Of a stretch of DNA of 64,000 bases, positions 42,601-51,970 are shown one piece after another (the stretch's first letter is position 1; every line of letters starts with the position of its first letter). The stretch comes from Paenibacillus algorifonticola. GTDB lineage: Bacteria; Bacillota; Bacilli; Paenibacillales; Paenibacillaceae. The notes under the pieces were generated by a model that saw nothing but the letters and a program-made list of their open reading frames with translations, did no database searches and was not told where the DNA came from. Where the stretch lies: contig NZ_LAQO01000015.1 in NCBI RefSeq assembly GCF_000971975.1, forward strand, positions 140,893-204,892, given 5' to 3'. The translations under genes and the position numbers were made by a program.

Positions 42601-43563
42601 ATGTGGAAAACGATTGTTCGCCGTATATTCATTATGATTCCGCAATTATTTTTACTTAGCATTCTCGTCTTTTTGCTCGCTAAAGCGATGCCCGGCGATG
42701 CGCTCACAGGTCTTGTTGATCCGAGTCTTGATCCAGCGGCGCTTGAAGCGCAGCGAGAGCGGCTTGGTCTGAACGATCCGTGGCATGTGCAGTACTGGAA
42801 CTGGATGATCCATGCGCTGCAGGGCGACTTTGGACAATCGTTCCGCTTCAAAATGCCCGTGTCCGAGCTCATTGGCCAGCGCATTTTTAATACGATCTGG
42901 CTGTCTGTCGCGACGCTGATTTTGACTTATTTAATCGCGATTCCGCTCGGTATTACGAGCGGCCGCTACAACGATACTTGGGCGGACCGCCTGATTACGG
43001 GCTATACCTATTTGGGCTTTGCTGCGCCGCTGTTTATTTTTGGCTTGGTCATGCTGTGGCTGTTCGGCTTCCACTTTGATTGGTTCCCGACAGGCGGCAG
43101 CGTGAAGCCGGGGGTAGAGCCTGGCACGGCTGCGTATGTCTTCAGCAAAATCTATCATTTGCTGCTCCCGGCGCTATCGATGGCGCTAATCACGACAGTG
43201 ACGACGGTGCAGCTGCTGCGCAGCGAAATTATTGATACGAAGCAGCGCGATTTTATTTTGACCGCAAGGGCTAAGGGGGCTTCGGAGTCCCGCGTCTACA
43301 ACCGCCATATATTGCGCAACTCGCTGCTGCCGATTGCTGCTTTTTTCGGCTATGAGATTACGGGCTTGATCGGCGGCACCGTATTTATTGAGAGCATTTT
43401 CAGCTATCCTGGCATGGGCCAGCTGTTCCTCAGCTCCATCTCCTTGCGGGATTTCAGCGTCGTGACGGCGCTGGTGCTGCTGTATGGGCTCGCATCGATT
43501 TTGGGAGCTTTAATTTCTGATTTGATTTTGAGCATCGTCGATCCCCGGATTCGAATCAAATAA
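42601..43563 (+). CDS. oppB: Oligopeptide ABC transporter permease OppB
   Basis: 320 residues, six membrane segments, start 2 bp after oppF. Family features: SILVFLLAKAMPGDALTGL, ERLGLNDPWHVQYWNW, the coupling loop LTARAKGASESRVYNRHILRN and IGGTVFIESIFSYPGMGQL. It forms the translocation pore with OppC. Confidence 0.93.
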   Translation: MWKTIVRRIFIMIPQLFLLSILVFLLAKAMPGDALTGLVDPSLDPAALEAQRERLGLNDPWHVQYWNWMIHALQGDFGQSFRFKMPVSELIGQRIFNTIWLSVATLILTYLIAIPLGITSGRYNDTWADRLITGYTYLGFAAPLFIFGLVMLWLFGFHFDWFPTGGSVKPGVEPGTAAYVFSKIYHLLLPALSMALITTVTTVQLLRSEIIDTKQRDFILTARAKGASESRVYNRHILRNSLLPIAAFFGYEITGLIGGTVFIESIFSYPGMGQLFLSSISLRDFSVVTALVLLYGLASILGALISDLILSIVDPRIRIK

Positions 43564-43584
43564 GCACGCAGGGAGGCTTTAAAT

Positions 43585-44475
43585 ATGAGCAAGCTTGCAA
43601 CCGCCGAGGCGGACCGAAGCCCCTCCGGCTGGAAAATCATCTGGCGGGAAATTGTCCGCGACAAGGTGGCGTTTGCTTCCTTTCTTTTTCTAGGACTCAT
43701 TATCGTCTTTGTGTATGGCATTTCGCTTGTGCTGGATCAGAAGCAGATCGTGACCGTCGATTTGTTTTCGCTGTACAAGCCGCCTTCCGCCGAGTTTTGG
43801 CTGGGGACAGACTATGGCGGGCGCGACGTGTTCGGTCAGCTCATTATTGGCACGCGCAACTCCTTGTCCATCGGCATTATTGTGACGCTGATGACCGGGA
43901 TCATCGGCATTCTAATCGGGCTGCTGTCGGGTTATTTTGGCGGCAGCGTAGACAATGTATTTATGCGCTTCGTTGATTTTTTTATGATTTTGCCGACGCT
44001 CATGATCGTTATTGCGTTCGTCACCGCCGTGCCCAAATACAGCATTATTTCATTTTCACTCATTATGACGGCATTCCTGTGGATGGGCATTGCCCGGCTG
44101 ATTCGCTCAAAGGCGCTGCAGGAGCGCGAGCTAGATTACATTCAGGCGTCCAGAACGCTGGGCTCCTCCCATCTGAAAATTATGTTTACACAGCTGCTGC
44201 CGAATCTCAGCTCCATTATTATTGTGACCATGACGCTGAATCTGGCAGCGAACATCGGCCTTGAATCCGGCCTTTCCTTTCTTGGCTTTGGCTTTCCCGA
44301 AAGCACGCCGAGCCTCGGTACCTTAGTCAGCTATGCGAGAAACCCGCAAACCCTGGAGAGCAGATGGTGGATCTGGTTACCCGCGTCAGTGCTGATTTTG
44401 GTATTGATGTTGAGTATAAATAATGTTGGTCAAGCGCTGAAGCGCGCGACGGACGCAAGGCAAAGAAAAGGCTAA
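43585..44475 (+). CDS. oppC: Oligopeptide ABC transporter permease OppC
   Basis: 296 residues. N-terminal OppC_N region (WKIIWREIVRDKVAFASFLF), then six membrane segments with GTDYGGRDVFGQLIIGTRNS, the coupling loop QASRTLGSSHLKIMFTQLLPN and GLESGLSFLGFGFPES. GGGAGG precedes the ATG, 21 bp after oppB. Confidence 0.93.
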   Translation: MSKLATAEADRSPSGWKIIWREIVRDKVAFASFLFLGLIIVFVYGISLVLDQKQIVTVDLFSLYKPPSAEFWLGTDYGGRDVFGQLIIGTRNSLSIGIIVTLMTGIIGILIGLLSGYFGGSVDNVFMRFVDFFMILPTLMIVIAFVTAVPKYSIISFSLIMTAFLWMGIARLIRSKALQERELDYIQASRTLGSSHLKIMFTQLLPNLSSIIIVTMTLNLAANIGLESGLSFLGFGFPESTPSLGTLVSYARNPQTLESRWWIWLPASVLILVLMLSINNVGQALKRATDARQRKG

Positions 44476-44495
44476 TAAAAGGAGGAGATGGTGTA

Positions 44496-46340
44496 ATGAG
44501 AAAGGTTATGGGGTCAAGGTATGTATTCGTTTCGCTGATGCTTGTGCTCGCGCTAATGCTGGGGGCATGTACATCAAATGGCGGAAATGGGGCGGCAGAA
44601 AGCGCAAGTCCTGGAGCCAGCGCTGAACCTACGGCTAGTGCAAGTGCAGCACCAGCTGAAGATGATGGTCTTTATTCAATTGAGGATTTCAACAAGGTTA
44701 AAATTAATGAAGGAACGGCGCTGAAGGGTGGCTCCGTCACTTACGGCTTGGTGTCCGATACGCCATTTGAAGGTACGCTGAACTTCAATTTCTATTCGAG
44801 CAACCCGGATGCGATGGTCTTGCAGTGGTTCGACGAGGGACTGCTGACTTGGGATGCAAACTACGTCTACACGAATGATGGCGCAGCGACCTATGAGGTA
44901 TCAGAGGATGGACGAACGTTCACCTTCACCATTCGCGACAATGTCAATTGGCAGGATGGCCAGCCGGTGACAGCGGAGGATTGGCTGTTTGCGCATGAAA
45001 TAATCGGTCACAAGGACTATGACGGTCCGCGTTACGACTCCAATTTTACGAACATTGAAGGCATGCAGGAATATCATGATGGCAAAGCCAAAACAATTTC
45101 CGGCATTAAGGTGCTTGGAGACAAGCAGCTGCAAATTACGTATATCCAATCTACTCCGTCCCTACTGACGGGCGGCGTTTGGACGTATCCGCTGGCGAAG
45201 CATATTTTTGGAGATATGGATGTTGCTAAAATTTCGTCTTCCAAGGAAGTGCGCGAGAAGCCGATCGGCTTCGGACCTTTTAAAGTTAAATCAATCGTAC
45301 CAGGCGAGTCGGTCGTATTTGAGAAAAATGCCGATTACTGGCGCGGCGAACCTGCTTTGGATGAGGTTATGCTGAAGGTCATCAACCCGACGACGGTCGT
45401 GCAGCAGCTTGAGAGCGGCGGCGTTGATCTCGTCGATTCCTTCCCGGTTGACCAATATCCGGACAATGCGGGTATGTCGAACGTCGAGTTTCTCGGCATG
45501 ATCGACCGTGCCTATACGTATATCGGCTTTAAGCTTGGTACATGGGATAAAGAAGCAAAAGTGGTTAAGCCGAATGACAAGGCGAAAATGGGCGATGTGA
45601 ATTTGCGCAAGGCGATGTGGCAGGCGGTGGACAATGATGCGGTCGGCAAAAAGTTCTATCACGGCCTGCGCTGGAATGCAACGACGCTAATCCCGCCGTC
45701 CCACCCAGAGTTCCATGATTCTACGAACAAAGGTGTAACCTACGATCCGGAAGCGGCGAAAAAGCTGCTGGATGACGCAGGCTACAAATTAAACGGCGAA
45801 TTCCGCACCAATCCAGATGGCAGCGAGCTGGTCATTAACTTTATTTCGATGACTGGCGGAGATATTGCTGAGCCGCTGGCCCGCTATTATGTGCAATCCT
45901 GGGCGGCAATCGGTCTCAATGTGAACCTGGAAATGGTCGAGTTCAACTCCTTCTATGACCGGGTAGGCTCCAATGGCGATGATGATCCTGCGGTCGATGT
46001 GTATCAAGCGGCATGGCAGGTGGGGATCGACGTTGACCCGGCTGGCTTATATGGCAAAGATGCGATTTATAACTTCCCGCGTTTTGAGACGGAGGAGAAT
46101 AGCAGGCTGCTTGCCGAGGGTGTCTCGGAGAAAGCTTTCGATGTGTCGGTACGCCAAGGCATTTATAAAGAATGGCAGCAGTATATGGTTGATCAGGTTC
46201 CGGTATTCCCGACCTTGTACCGCTCCGAGCTTGTTCCGGTGAATAAGCGCATTATGAACTATGCAATCGGCGATGGCACCGGCATTTATTTGCATCAGCT
46301 GGCTGTATCGCAAGATAAACCGTTTGTAGCCGAGAAGTAG
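44496..46340 (+). CDS. oppA: Oligopeptide-binding lipoprotein OppA
   Basis: 614 residues. Lipobox LGAC (Cys about 25), Ala/Ser/Glu/Pro-rich tether, then a family-5 solute-binding fold (YEVSEDGRTFTFTIRDNVNWQDGQPVTAEDW is the family signature region; FGPFKVKSIVPGESVVFEKN; LRKAMWQAVDND). It is anchored outside the membrane and feeds peptides to OppBC. AAAGGAGGAG precedes the ATG. Placement last in the operon, after both ATPases and permeases, is a common Paenibacillus order. The true ligand could also be a nickel complex or glycan. Confidence 0.93.
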   Translation: MRKVMGSRYVFVSLMLVLALMLGACTSNGGNGAAESASPGASAEPTASASAAPAEDDGLYSIEDFNKVKINEGTALKGGSVTYGLVSDTPFEGTLNFNFYSSNPDAMVLQWFDEGLLTWDANYVYTNDGAATYEVSEDGRTFTFTIRDNVNWQDGQPVTAEDWLFAHEIIGHKDYDGPRYDSNFTNIEGMQEYHDGKAKTISGIKVLGDKQLQITYIQSTPSLLTGGVWTYPLAKHIFGDMDVAKISSSKEVREKPIGFGPFKVKSIVPGESVVFEKNADYWRGEPALDEVMLKVINPTTVVQQLESGGVDLVDSFPVDQYPDNAGMSNVEFLGMIDRAYTYIGFKLGTWDKEAKVVKPNDKAKMGDVNLRKAMWQAVDNDAVGKKFYHGLRWNATTLIPPSHPEFHDSTNKGVTYDPEAAKKLLDDAGYKLNGEFRTNPDGSELVINFISMTGGDIAEPLARYYVQSWAAIGLNVNLEMVEFNSFYDRVGSNGDDDPAVDVYQAAWQVGIDVDPAGLYGKDAIYNFPRFETEENSRLLAEGVSEKAFDVSVRQGIYKEWQQYMVDQVPVFPTLYRSELVPVNKRIMNYAIGDGTGIYLHQLAVSQDKPFVAEK

Positions 46341-46363
46341 CGTATAATAAGATTTAGAGTAGC

Positions 46364-46502
46364 GAAAAAGAGGGTGGATGGACGTTAGCATCCGCCAGCG
46401 AAGCGAAGGCTGTTCTCCCAGACCGAAACATCGGTCTGGGCAGGGCAGCCTGCTTTGCGCTTGAAGCTTTGCGGGATGGGCAAAAGCGGCAGCACCCTTT
46501 TC
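46364..46502 (+). terminator. Long imperfect palindrome at the end of the opp operon
   Basis: Outer arms GAAAA..GGGTG (46364-46376) and CACCCTTTTC (46493-46502) enclose a nested stem: AGCGAAGCGAAGGCTG-type arm against CAGCCTGCTTTGCGCTT, capped by the perfect hairpin CCCAGACCG-AAACAT-CGGTCTGGG (46417-46440). It probably ends opp transcription; the size (about 140 bases) is unusual for a terminator. Confidence 0.6.
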
Positions 46503-46571
46503 AAACGGGGGCGGGAATGCTACAATCTCTGAAACTAAGGTTCAGAAAATAAGGAGAGGCGGGTAACGAAT

Positions 46572-47090
46572 ATGAGCAATCGACCTACGATTAATGATTA
46601 TAGTACTTTCTCTGAAACGTACATTAGCAAAGTGCCGGAAGGCAGCATTAAGGATCTGCTGCTTGAGGCGTATGATACGACAAGCGGGCTGCTGGCAAGC
46701 ATTCCGGAGGAGCGCGGCAGTTATAAATACGCAGAAGGCAAATGGAGCATTAAGGAAGTCATTGGACATATTAATGATACCGAGCGCGTCATGAGCTATC
46801 GCCTGCTGCGGATTTCGCGGGGCGATTCGACGCCGCTGCCTGGGTTTGAACAGGATTTGTTTATAGCGGGTGCGAGGTTTAATGAGTATACGATTGCGGA
46901 GCTTGCTGACGAGTATCGGGCGATCAGGCAATCGACGCTTAAGCTGATTAGCAAGCTTTCCGATGAGGAGCTGGCACGGCGCGGCAACGCAAGCAGCTCC
47001 GAGGTAACGGCATTGGCTCTGGCTTACATTATCGCCGGTCACGAGCTGCACCATTTGAACGTATTGAAAGAACGATATTTAATTGACTAG
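46572..47090 (+). CDS. DinB-superfamily protein
   Basis: 172 residues, four-helix DinB fold with the metal-binding histidines in IGHINDTERVMSYR (His about 66) and GHELHHLNVLKERY (two His near 155-159). Bacterial DinB-like proteins of this type include bacillithiol-dependent transferases and damage-inducible proteins of unknown activity. AAGGAGAGG precedes the ATG. Likely co-transcribed with the helicase 27 bp downstream. Confidence 0.88.
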   Translation: MSNRPTINDYSTFSETYISKVPEGSIKDLLLEAYDTTSGLLASIPEERGSYKYAEGKWSIKEVIGHINDTERVMSYRLLRISRGDSTPLPGFEQDLFIAGARFNEYTIAELADEYRAIRQSTLKLISKLSDEELARRGNASSSEVTALALAYIIAGHELHHLNVLKERYLID

Positions 47091-47117
47091 CTTAACAGTC
47101 ACCAAAGGAGCTCTATG

Positions 47118-48563
47118 ATGAGTGAAGCAAGCTTTAACGATTATCAATTAAGTGAAGACATTACCCGGGCGCTGGACAGCTTAGGCTACAAGCAGCCGAC
47201 CGTTGTACAACGCGAAGTGATTCCGATTGCGCTGGGCAAGCGCGATCTTACAGTCAAGTCGCACACCGGCAGCGGCAAGACCGCGGCCTATGGCATTCCG
47301 ATCTGTGAAATGGTTGATTGGGACGAAAATCGCCCGCAGGCGCTTGTTCTAACACCGACCCGGGAGCTTGCCGATCAAGTAACCGAGGACATAACGAACA
47401 TTGGCCGTTACAAAAGAATTAAAGCGACCGCGATTTATGGCAAGCAGCCCTTTGCACCGCAGCGCATGCAGCTGACGCAAAAAAATCATGTGGTCGTCGG
47501 TACGCCAGGCCGCATTATGGATCATATCGAAAAGGATACGATTGATCTGGAGAAGCTGCGCTTTCTCGTCATTGACGAGGCGGACGAAATGCTGAGCATG
47601 GGCTTCATTGAGCAGCTGGAAATGATTATTCAGGAGCTGCCCAAGGATCGGGTGACGCTGCTGTTCTCGGCTACGCTGCCGAAGGATGTAGAGCGGCTGT
47701 GCCATCGCTACATGAACGATCCCGTTGATATTGAGATTAAAGGAGAGGGCAGCACGAAGGCCGAAATCGACCATTCGCTGTTTATCGTACGGGATAACCG
47801 CAAGCTGCAATTGCTGCAAGATGTGACGGTAATGGAAAACCCGGACAGCTGCATCATTTTTTGCCGGACGCAGGTGAATGTCGATGAGGTGCACGATGAG
47901 CTGACCCAGCTCGGTTATCCGATTGGCAAAATCCATGGCGGCATGGAGCAGGATGACCGCAATCGGGTAATGGGCGAGTTCCGCAGAGGCGAGTTCCGTT
48001 ATTTGGTGGCGACTGACGTAGCGGCGCGAGGCATTGATATTGATCGGATTTCCCATGTGATCAACTATGATTTTCCGATGGAGAAGGAAAGCTATGTCCA
48101 CCGCGCAGGCCGAACTGGACGAGCAGGCAACAAAGGCAAGGCAATCTCGTTCGTGACGCCAAATGAGGATTCTTTTCTCGCGAATGTTGAGGCGTACATT
48201 GGGTTTAAAATCCGGCAAGCGGAAGCCCCGCCCGAAGATGTTGTGGACAGCCGCAGGGAAAGCTTTGAGCTGAAGCTGAAAGCAAGTCCCGAATTGAAAC
48301 AGGACAAGAAGTCACAGCTGAGCGCGGACATCCTCAAGCTGCATTTCAACGGAGGCAAGAAAAATAAGCTCAGAGCGGTTGATTTCGTTGGCACGATTGC
48401 GAAGATCGAAGGCATGACAGCTGTCGATATCGGTATTATTACGATTGAGGACAATAAGACCTATGTGGAGATTTTGAATGGCAAAGGCGACCTTGTGCTG
48501 CAAGCGATGAAAAACACGACGGTCAAAGGCAAGCTGCTTAAGGTGCAGCCTGCGCGGAAATAA
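47118..48563 (+). CDS. dbpA: DEAD-box RNA helicase DbpA/YxiN
   Basis: 481 residues from the second of two adjacent ATGs (7 bases after AAGGAG). Helicase motifs: Q motif (KQPTVVQREVIP), I SHTGSGKT, Ia PTREL, Ib TPGR, II DEAD, III SAT, V ATDVAARGIDID, VI HRAGRTGR. The C-terminal about 75 residues are the DbpA RNA-recognition domain (KLHFNGGKKNKLRAVDFVGTI), which binds hairpin 92 of 23S rRNA. It works in 50S ribosome assembly. Confidence 0.94.
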   Translation: MSEASFNDYQLSEDITRALDSLGYKQPTVVQREVIPIALGKRDLTVKSHTGSGKTAAYGIPICEMVDWDENRPQALVLTPTRELADQVTEDITNIGRYKRIKATAIYGKQPFAPQRMQLTQKNHVVVGTPGRIMDHIEKDTIDLEKLRFLVIDEADEMLSMGFIEQLEMIIQELPKDRVTLLFSATLPKDVERLCHRYMNDPVDIEIKGEGSTKAEIDHSLFIVRDNRKLQLLQDVTVMENPDSCIIFCRTQVNVDEVHDELTQLGYPIGKIHGGMEQDDRNRVMGEFRRGEFRYLVATDVAARGIDIDRISHVINYDFPMEKESYVHRAGRTGRAGNKGKAISFVTPNEDSFLANVEAYIGFKIRQAEAPPEDVVDSRRESFELKLKASPELKQDKKSQLSADILKLHFNGGKKNKLRAVDFVGTIAKIEGMTAVDIGIITIEDNKTYVEILNGKGDLVLQAMKNTTVKGKLLKVQPARK

Positions 48564-48761
48564 CAGGTAGAGCCGATTGCGATCAGCAAACGTAGCGGGA
48601 AGGGCGCACCAAGCAAAGCGCTCCTCCAAGCAACCGCGCTGCATCGTTATCGGCTTTAATTATTTAAGAGGCAAAAAAGATCAACTGACAAAGTTGAGAT
48701 ATTGACATTTGTATTGGCTCAGGCCGTATGTTATGGTTGAAGCAGCAAAGGAGAGATAGCA

Positions 48762-49349
48762 ATGGCGAATGAAACACCACTCACGAAAGAAGCAATATTG
48801 GACGCCGCGGAACAGGTGCTTCGGCGATACGGCCCGGATAAAACGTCGGTTACGGACATTGCGAAGTTTCTACAGGTCAGTCATGGCACCTTATATCGGC
48901 ATTTTGCGAGCAAAGCAGCTCTTCGAGAGACAGTTACGGAGAGATGGCTGGATAAATGCGTATCTGAGCCTCTGGAAGGCATTGCGGCTGCAACGGACGG
49001 CAGCGCTGCTGTACAATTGCGTTCATGGCTTGAGGCGCTCATCCAGAAGAAGCGGTTGTATGCGTTGGAGGATGCAGAGATGTTTGCGATGTACTCAGCG
49101 GTAACGCTGGAAGCCGTTGATTTAATTGCGGCGCATATCGACCACCTGGTCAAGCAGATCGCCGTCATTGTAGAACGCGGCATGCACAGCGGCGAGTTTA
49201 AGCCGGGTGAGGCGGATGCGATGGCAAGGGCTATTTTTCTCGCGACGACGAAATTTCATCATCCGGCTTTTGTACGCGAATGGTCGAGTAAGGACATAGA
49301 TCAGGATTTTGATGCCGTATGGAGCTTGCTGCTTGCCGGATTACAATAA
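48762..49349 (+). CDS. TetR-family transcriptional regulator
   Basis: 195 residues. Helix-turn-helix at about 8-58 (ILDAAEQVLRRYGPDKTSVTDIAKFLQVSHGTLYRHFASKAAL) and a helical C-terminal domain similar to those of YsiA-type regulators. AAAGGAGAGATAGC precedes the ATG and TTGACA at about 48702 may be its -35. No target gene is adjacent. Confidence 0.9.
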   Translation: MANETPLTKEAILDAAEQVLRRYGPDKTSVTDIAKFLQVSHGTLYRHFASKAALRETVTERWLDKCVSEPLEGIAAATDGSAAVQLRSWLEALIQKKRLYALEDAEMFAMYSAVTLEAVDLIAAHIDHLVKQIAVIVERGMHSGEFKPGEADAMARAIFLATTKFHHPAFVREWSSKDIDQDFDAVWSLLLAGLQ

Positions 49350-49410
49350 ATACGCCTTTAGAAACAGATCGGATTACTCCGGCGGCCGTTTCTAACAGGC
49401 GTATTTTTTT
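49349..49410 (+). terminator. Intrinsic terminator of the TetR gene
   Basis: AATACGCCT/AGGCGTATT arms with an inner AGAAAC/GTTTCT stem, ending in seven Ts (49404-49410). Confidence 0.85.
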
Positions 49411-49630
49411 GCGTTTAAAATGGGGGACCTGCTGCTCATGCTTCAGCAACAGGAGAAGGATTAGTATAAAGCCTACCCTATTTTTCACCTCATTATATAA
49501 TAATACCTAATCGTATTTGATAGGATAACCCCCTGTTACTATGGATTATTCGGGTTTTAAATGCTACTGGCATGTTGATTATAAATATAACGTTCGTTGA
49601 ATATAAGTTGGGATTTTGTGCGTCTCAAAA

Positions 49631-49654
49631 AGCGGCCCCTATAATACGGGCCGC
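49631..49654 (-). terminator. Intrinsic terminator of the lipoprotein/protease genes
   Basis: AGCGGCCC (49631-49638) pairs with GGGCCGCT (49647-49654), followed on the minus strand by TTTTTG. The 220 bp before it (49411-49630) hold no recognised gene. Confidence 0.8.
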
Positions 49655-49687
49655 TCTCGGTTTGGTATCTAAGTGTAGGGTAATACC

Positions 49688-50359
49688 TCACATATTTTTA
49701 ACTTCTTCAATTTCAGCCTTGAATCTTTCTTCAACAGCTTGTTTGATTTCATTATGTTTATCTTGATCGTTTTCATGACCATGATCTAATGATTGTATTT
49801 TCAATGCATCAGAATCTAAACTAAATCTGCCGTTATTCATATTGATAACGCTATATTCTCCATATGCATTCTGTTTGAGGTATAAAACATACTGTTCGCC
49901 CTCGTTTATTTCATTATAATTTTCAATGGAAAGTATCTTTGACTTAGTGTCTTCTTTGATAAGAGAAATAGGTTCAATAATATTCATTTCTTCATTCTCA
50001 ATGACCGACGCGGATTCTGGTTTTTTCAACACTTTGAGGATCTTAATCGGAGTTCTAGTGTAAAAATCTTCCAATGCTTGTGGTAAGTCTGCTCCAGCAG
50101 CATCCTGTTCAGCATACTTGACAACATGTTCGCGATCAAAGAAATTGGTATCCGTCTCTGCTATCACAACCAGCTCTGCATCATCAAACAATCGGTTTTC
50201 TTTATCAAACTCCTGATAATTACCATGAGTTACAACTGTCACTACAGTGTCTTCTTTGCTAACTTCTTTACCGGCATTGTCCACAGGTGAACCATTACTG
50301 CACGCAAAAAGAAACAAAGAGAACGATGCAAGCAAAAGCAAAAGCTTAACATTTCTCAT
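49688..50359 (-). CDS. Hypothetical lipoprotein in an AT-rich islet
   Basis: 223 residues from ATG 50359, with AGGAGGGTTCAC upstream. Lipobox LFAC (Cys about 20). The mature part includes LVVIAETDTNF and a C-terminal charged helix (DKHNEIKQAVEERFKAEIEEV). The pattern VVIAETD...KVLK...EGEQYVLYLK resembles small secreted proteins that follow metalloproteases in Bacillota; no named family. It follows the metalloprotease gene by 88 bp on the same strand. Base composition is clearly more AT-rich than the flanking genes. Confidence 0.75.
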   Translation of the reverse strand: MRNVKLLLLLASFSLFLFACSNGSPVDNAGKEVSKEDTVVTVVTHGNYQEFDKENRLFDDAELVVIAETDTNFFDREHVVKYAEQDAAGADLPQALEDFYTRTPIKILKVLKKPESASVIENEEMNIIEPISLIKEDTKSKILSIENYNEINEGEQYVLYLKQNAYGEYSVINMNNGRFSLDSDALKIQSLDHGHENDQDKHNEIKQAVEERFKAEIEEVKNM

Positions 50360-50447
50360 GTGAACCCTCCTAAAAATTTCGTTATTTAAGTAGATACAAA
50401 ACTGTTTAAAAAAGAACAACTCATTTTACAGCCCATTTTTCTCATCT

Positions 50448-51032
50448 TTATGGAAACGAAGCCCATTTACTGTCAACCTGCTCGGAATCATATGTTGTTA
50501 TTGCAGAAGGAACGGATCTCCAACCTTGCACCATTACTGAATTATATGGGAACGGTACATGAGCCATTTTAATAGAGTGTCCAATTTCATGTGCAGCATT
50601 ATACTTTACAGTAGGGGCTGAATAGTCAGAACCCTTTGCCCTCATTGTATTATCATACATAAATACTGTTGTATAATCCCAGTAACTATCCGCTGTAGTA
50701 ATATCCCCAGAGCTAGTATATGCAATAGTTTGCCCAAAGAAACCAGCTATAGAAGTATTTCCTATATAATAGACATCGGGACGGCTTACAACGGAATTGG
50801 TCTCGGTTTTAACGATATTGACCTTTGAATTACCATTCCAATATGCTCTACCCGCATCATAGTGACTTGTATAACCATTATCAGCTACAGATGAATGATA
50901 ATATGCAAGTGGCTTTGCACCGTTTTTTCTATTCCCCGAAAAATAATCCGCACTGACTACGCTTCCAAATAAAAATACAGCCAAAAAAGACAATGTCATC
51001 GAATATACATATCTCATTTTATGATTCTTCAC
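50448..51032 (-). CDS. Secreted zinc metalloprotease, matrixin-like (metzincin)
   Basis: 194 residues from GTG at 51032, chosen because GGGAGG lies 7 bases upstream; ATG 51017 is an alternative. Signal peptide about 1-28 (VSA/D). The zinc site HEIGHSIKMAH (HExxHxxxxxH; H148, E149, H152, H158) and a Met-turn SVMVQG 14 residues after the last His mark a metzincin of the M10/M57 type. The usual Gly of HExxHxxGxxH is replaced by Lys. There is no propeptide with a cysteine switch, and the protein is very short. Probably co-transcribed with the lipoprotein. Confidence 0.82.
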   Translation of the reverse strand: MKNHKMRYVYSMTLSFLAVFLFGSVVSADYFSGNRKNGAKPLAYYHSSVADNGYTSHYDAGRAYWNGNSKVNIVKTETNSVVSRPDVYYIGNTSIAGFFGQTIAYTSSGDITTADSYWDYTTVFMYDNTMRAKGSDYSAPTVKYNAAHEIGHSIKMAHVPFPYNSVMVQGWRSVPSAITTYDSEQVDSKWASFP

Positions 51033-51641
51033 AGCCCAACCTCCCAATTATATTGTTATAAATATAATCTTGCTCTGCCTCTTACTAATTCTCATTAACC
51101 ATTCAATTGATTTCCTCCCCCTTTCTATTCTGCTGCTATGGAAGCATACAAAATCCATTCACTATATAGACACAGCTAATTAGTAAATAGTTGCAATTAA
51201 TTTAATTTTTTCAAATTAAATTGGAAATTCTCTCTCAATACTTTCATAAAATTTTTTTGAAACGCTTCCAGACTAAAAACGTCCAGCCAATTACAGTGCA
51301 GCCAGTCTCCCAAACCCGGTATGCAAAAACAGACGGGCCGCACACAGATCCATAGGGCAGCATAAAGTTCACAGGCTAGCCGTTGAGAACTGTCAGATCC
51401 CCCACGGCAAGATACAGATCATTGCCAAGCATGCATGATCCTGTTAGGAATTTCCCTTCTGTCCCCCTAGTAGGGTGAAACTCATGGGACGCGCCTTCTG
51501 CACCTATCGATTGCCGCGTAGCAAACCCAGTAAGTCTGATGGGCCGTGAGATAGCGTAGGAGTTACGAGCCATCCGTCAAGCCTATACTCTAATCAATAA
51601 CAACAAGGCATAGCTCCTAGCTACAAAGGATGGGAACGCAA
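51033..51641. other. Unexplained non-coding stretch
   Basis: About 600 bp. The first 220 bp are AT-rich upstream sequence of the protease gene. From about 51290 to 51600 composition returns to about 50% GC; a 65-codon frame on the minus strand (51376-51573) has no ribosome binding site or recognisable family. No repeat or IS end was identified. Confidence 0.4.
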
Positions 51642-51909
51642 ATGGAGAAAAGTTTAACGAGTAAAGTGGCTTTAGTTACAGGCGCATCGAAAGGCATTAC
51701 GATTAATGCCATCGCACCAGGACCCGTTAATAAGGAGCTGTTTAAAGTTGGAAAGACGGAGGAGCAGATAACGGCAATCAGCAATGCCAACTCCTTTGGA
51801 CGGCTAGGCGAGCCGGAAGACATTTCTCAAGTGGTGCTGTTTCTGGCAAGCAGGGAGTCGCAGTGGGTAACGGGGCAGACGATGCGGGTAGAATGGCGGC
51901 TTCATCTAA
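51642..51909 (+). pseudogene. SDR pseudogene with internal deletion and 3' frameshift
   Basis: The first 19 codons (MEKSLTSKVALVTGASKGI) are a normal SDR N-terminus and are fused directly to the C-terminal part (ITINAIAPGPVNKELF), losing about 150 residues including the active site. The junction is at about 51693-51700. Near the end one extra G at about 51891 shifts the frame: removing it gives the family ending RVNGGFI and a stop at 51907-51909. AAAGGATGGG precedes the ATG. Confidence 0.8.
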
Positions 51910-51970
51910 AAGGATAGTTTGAAGCCCCTGTGCAGCTATGGTATGGTTCGTATAAAAGGGGAGAGCAATC

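Noticed and set aside
51376..51573. 65-codon minus-strand open frame
   Set aside because: No ribosome binding site and no recognisable family; kept only as unexplained DNA.
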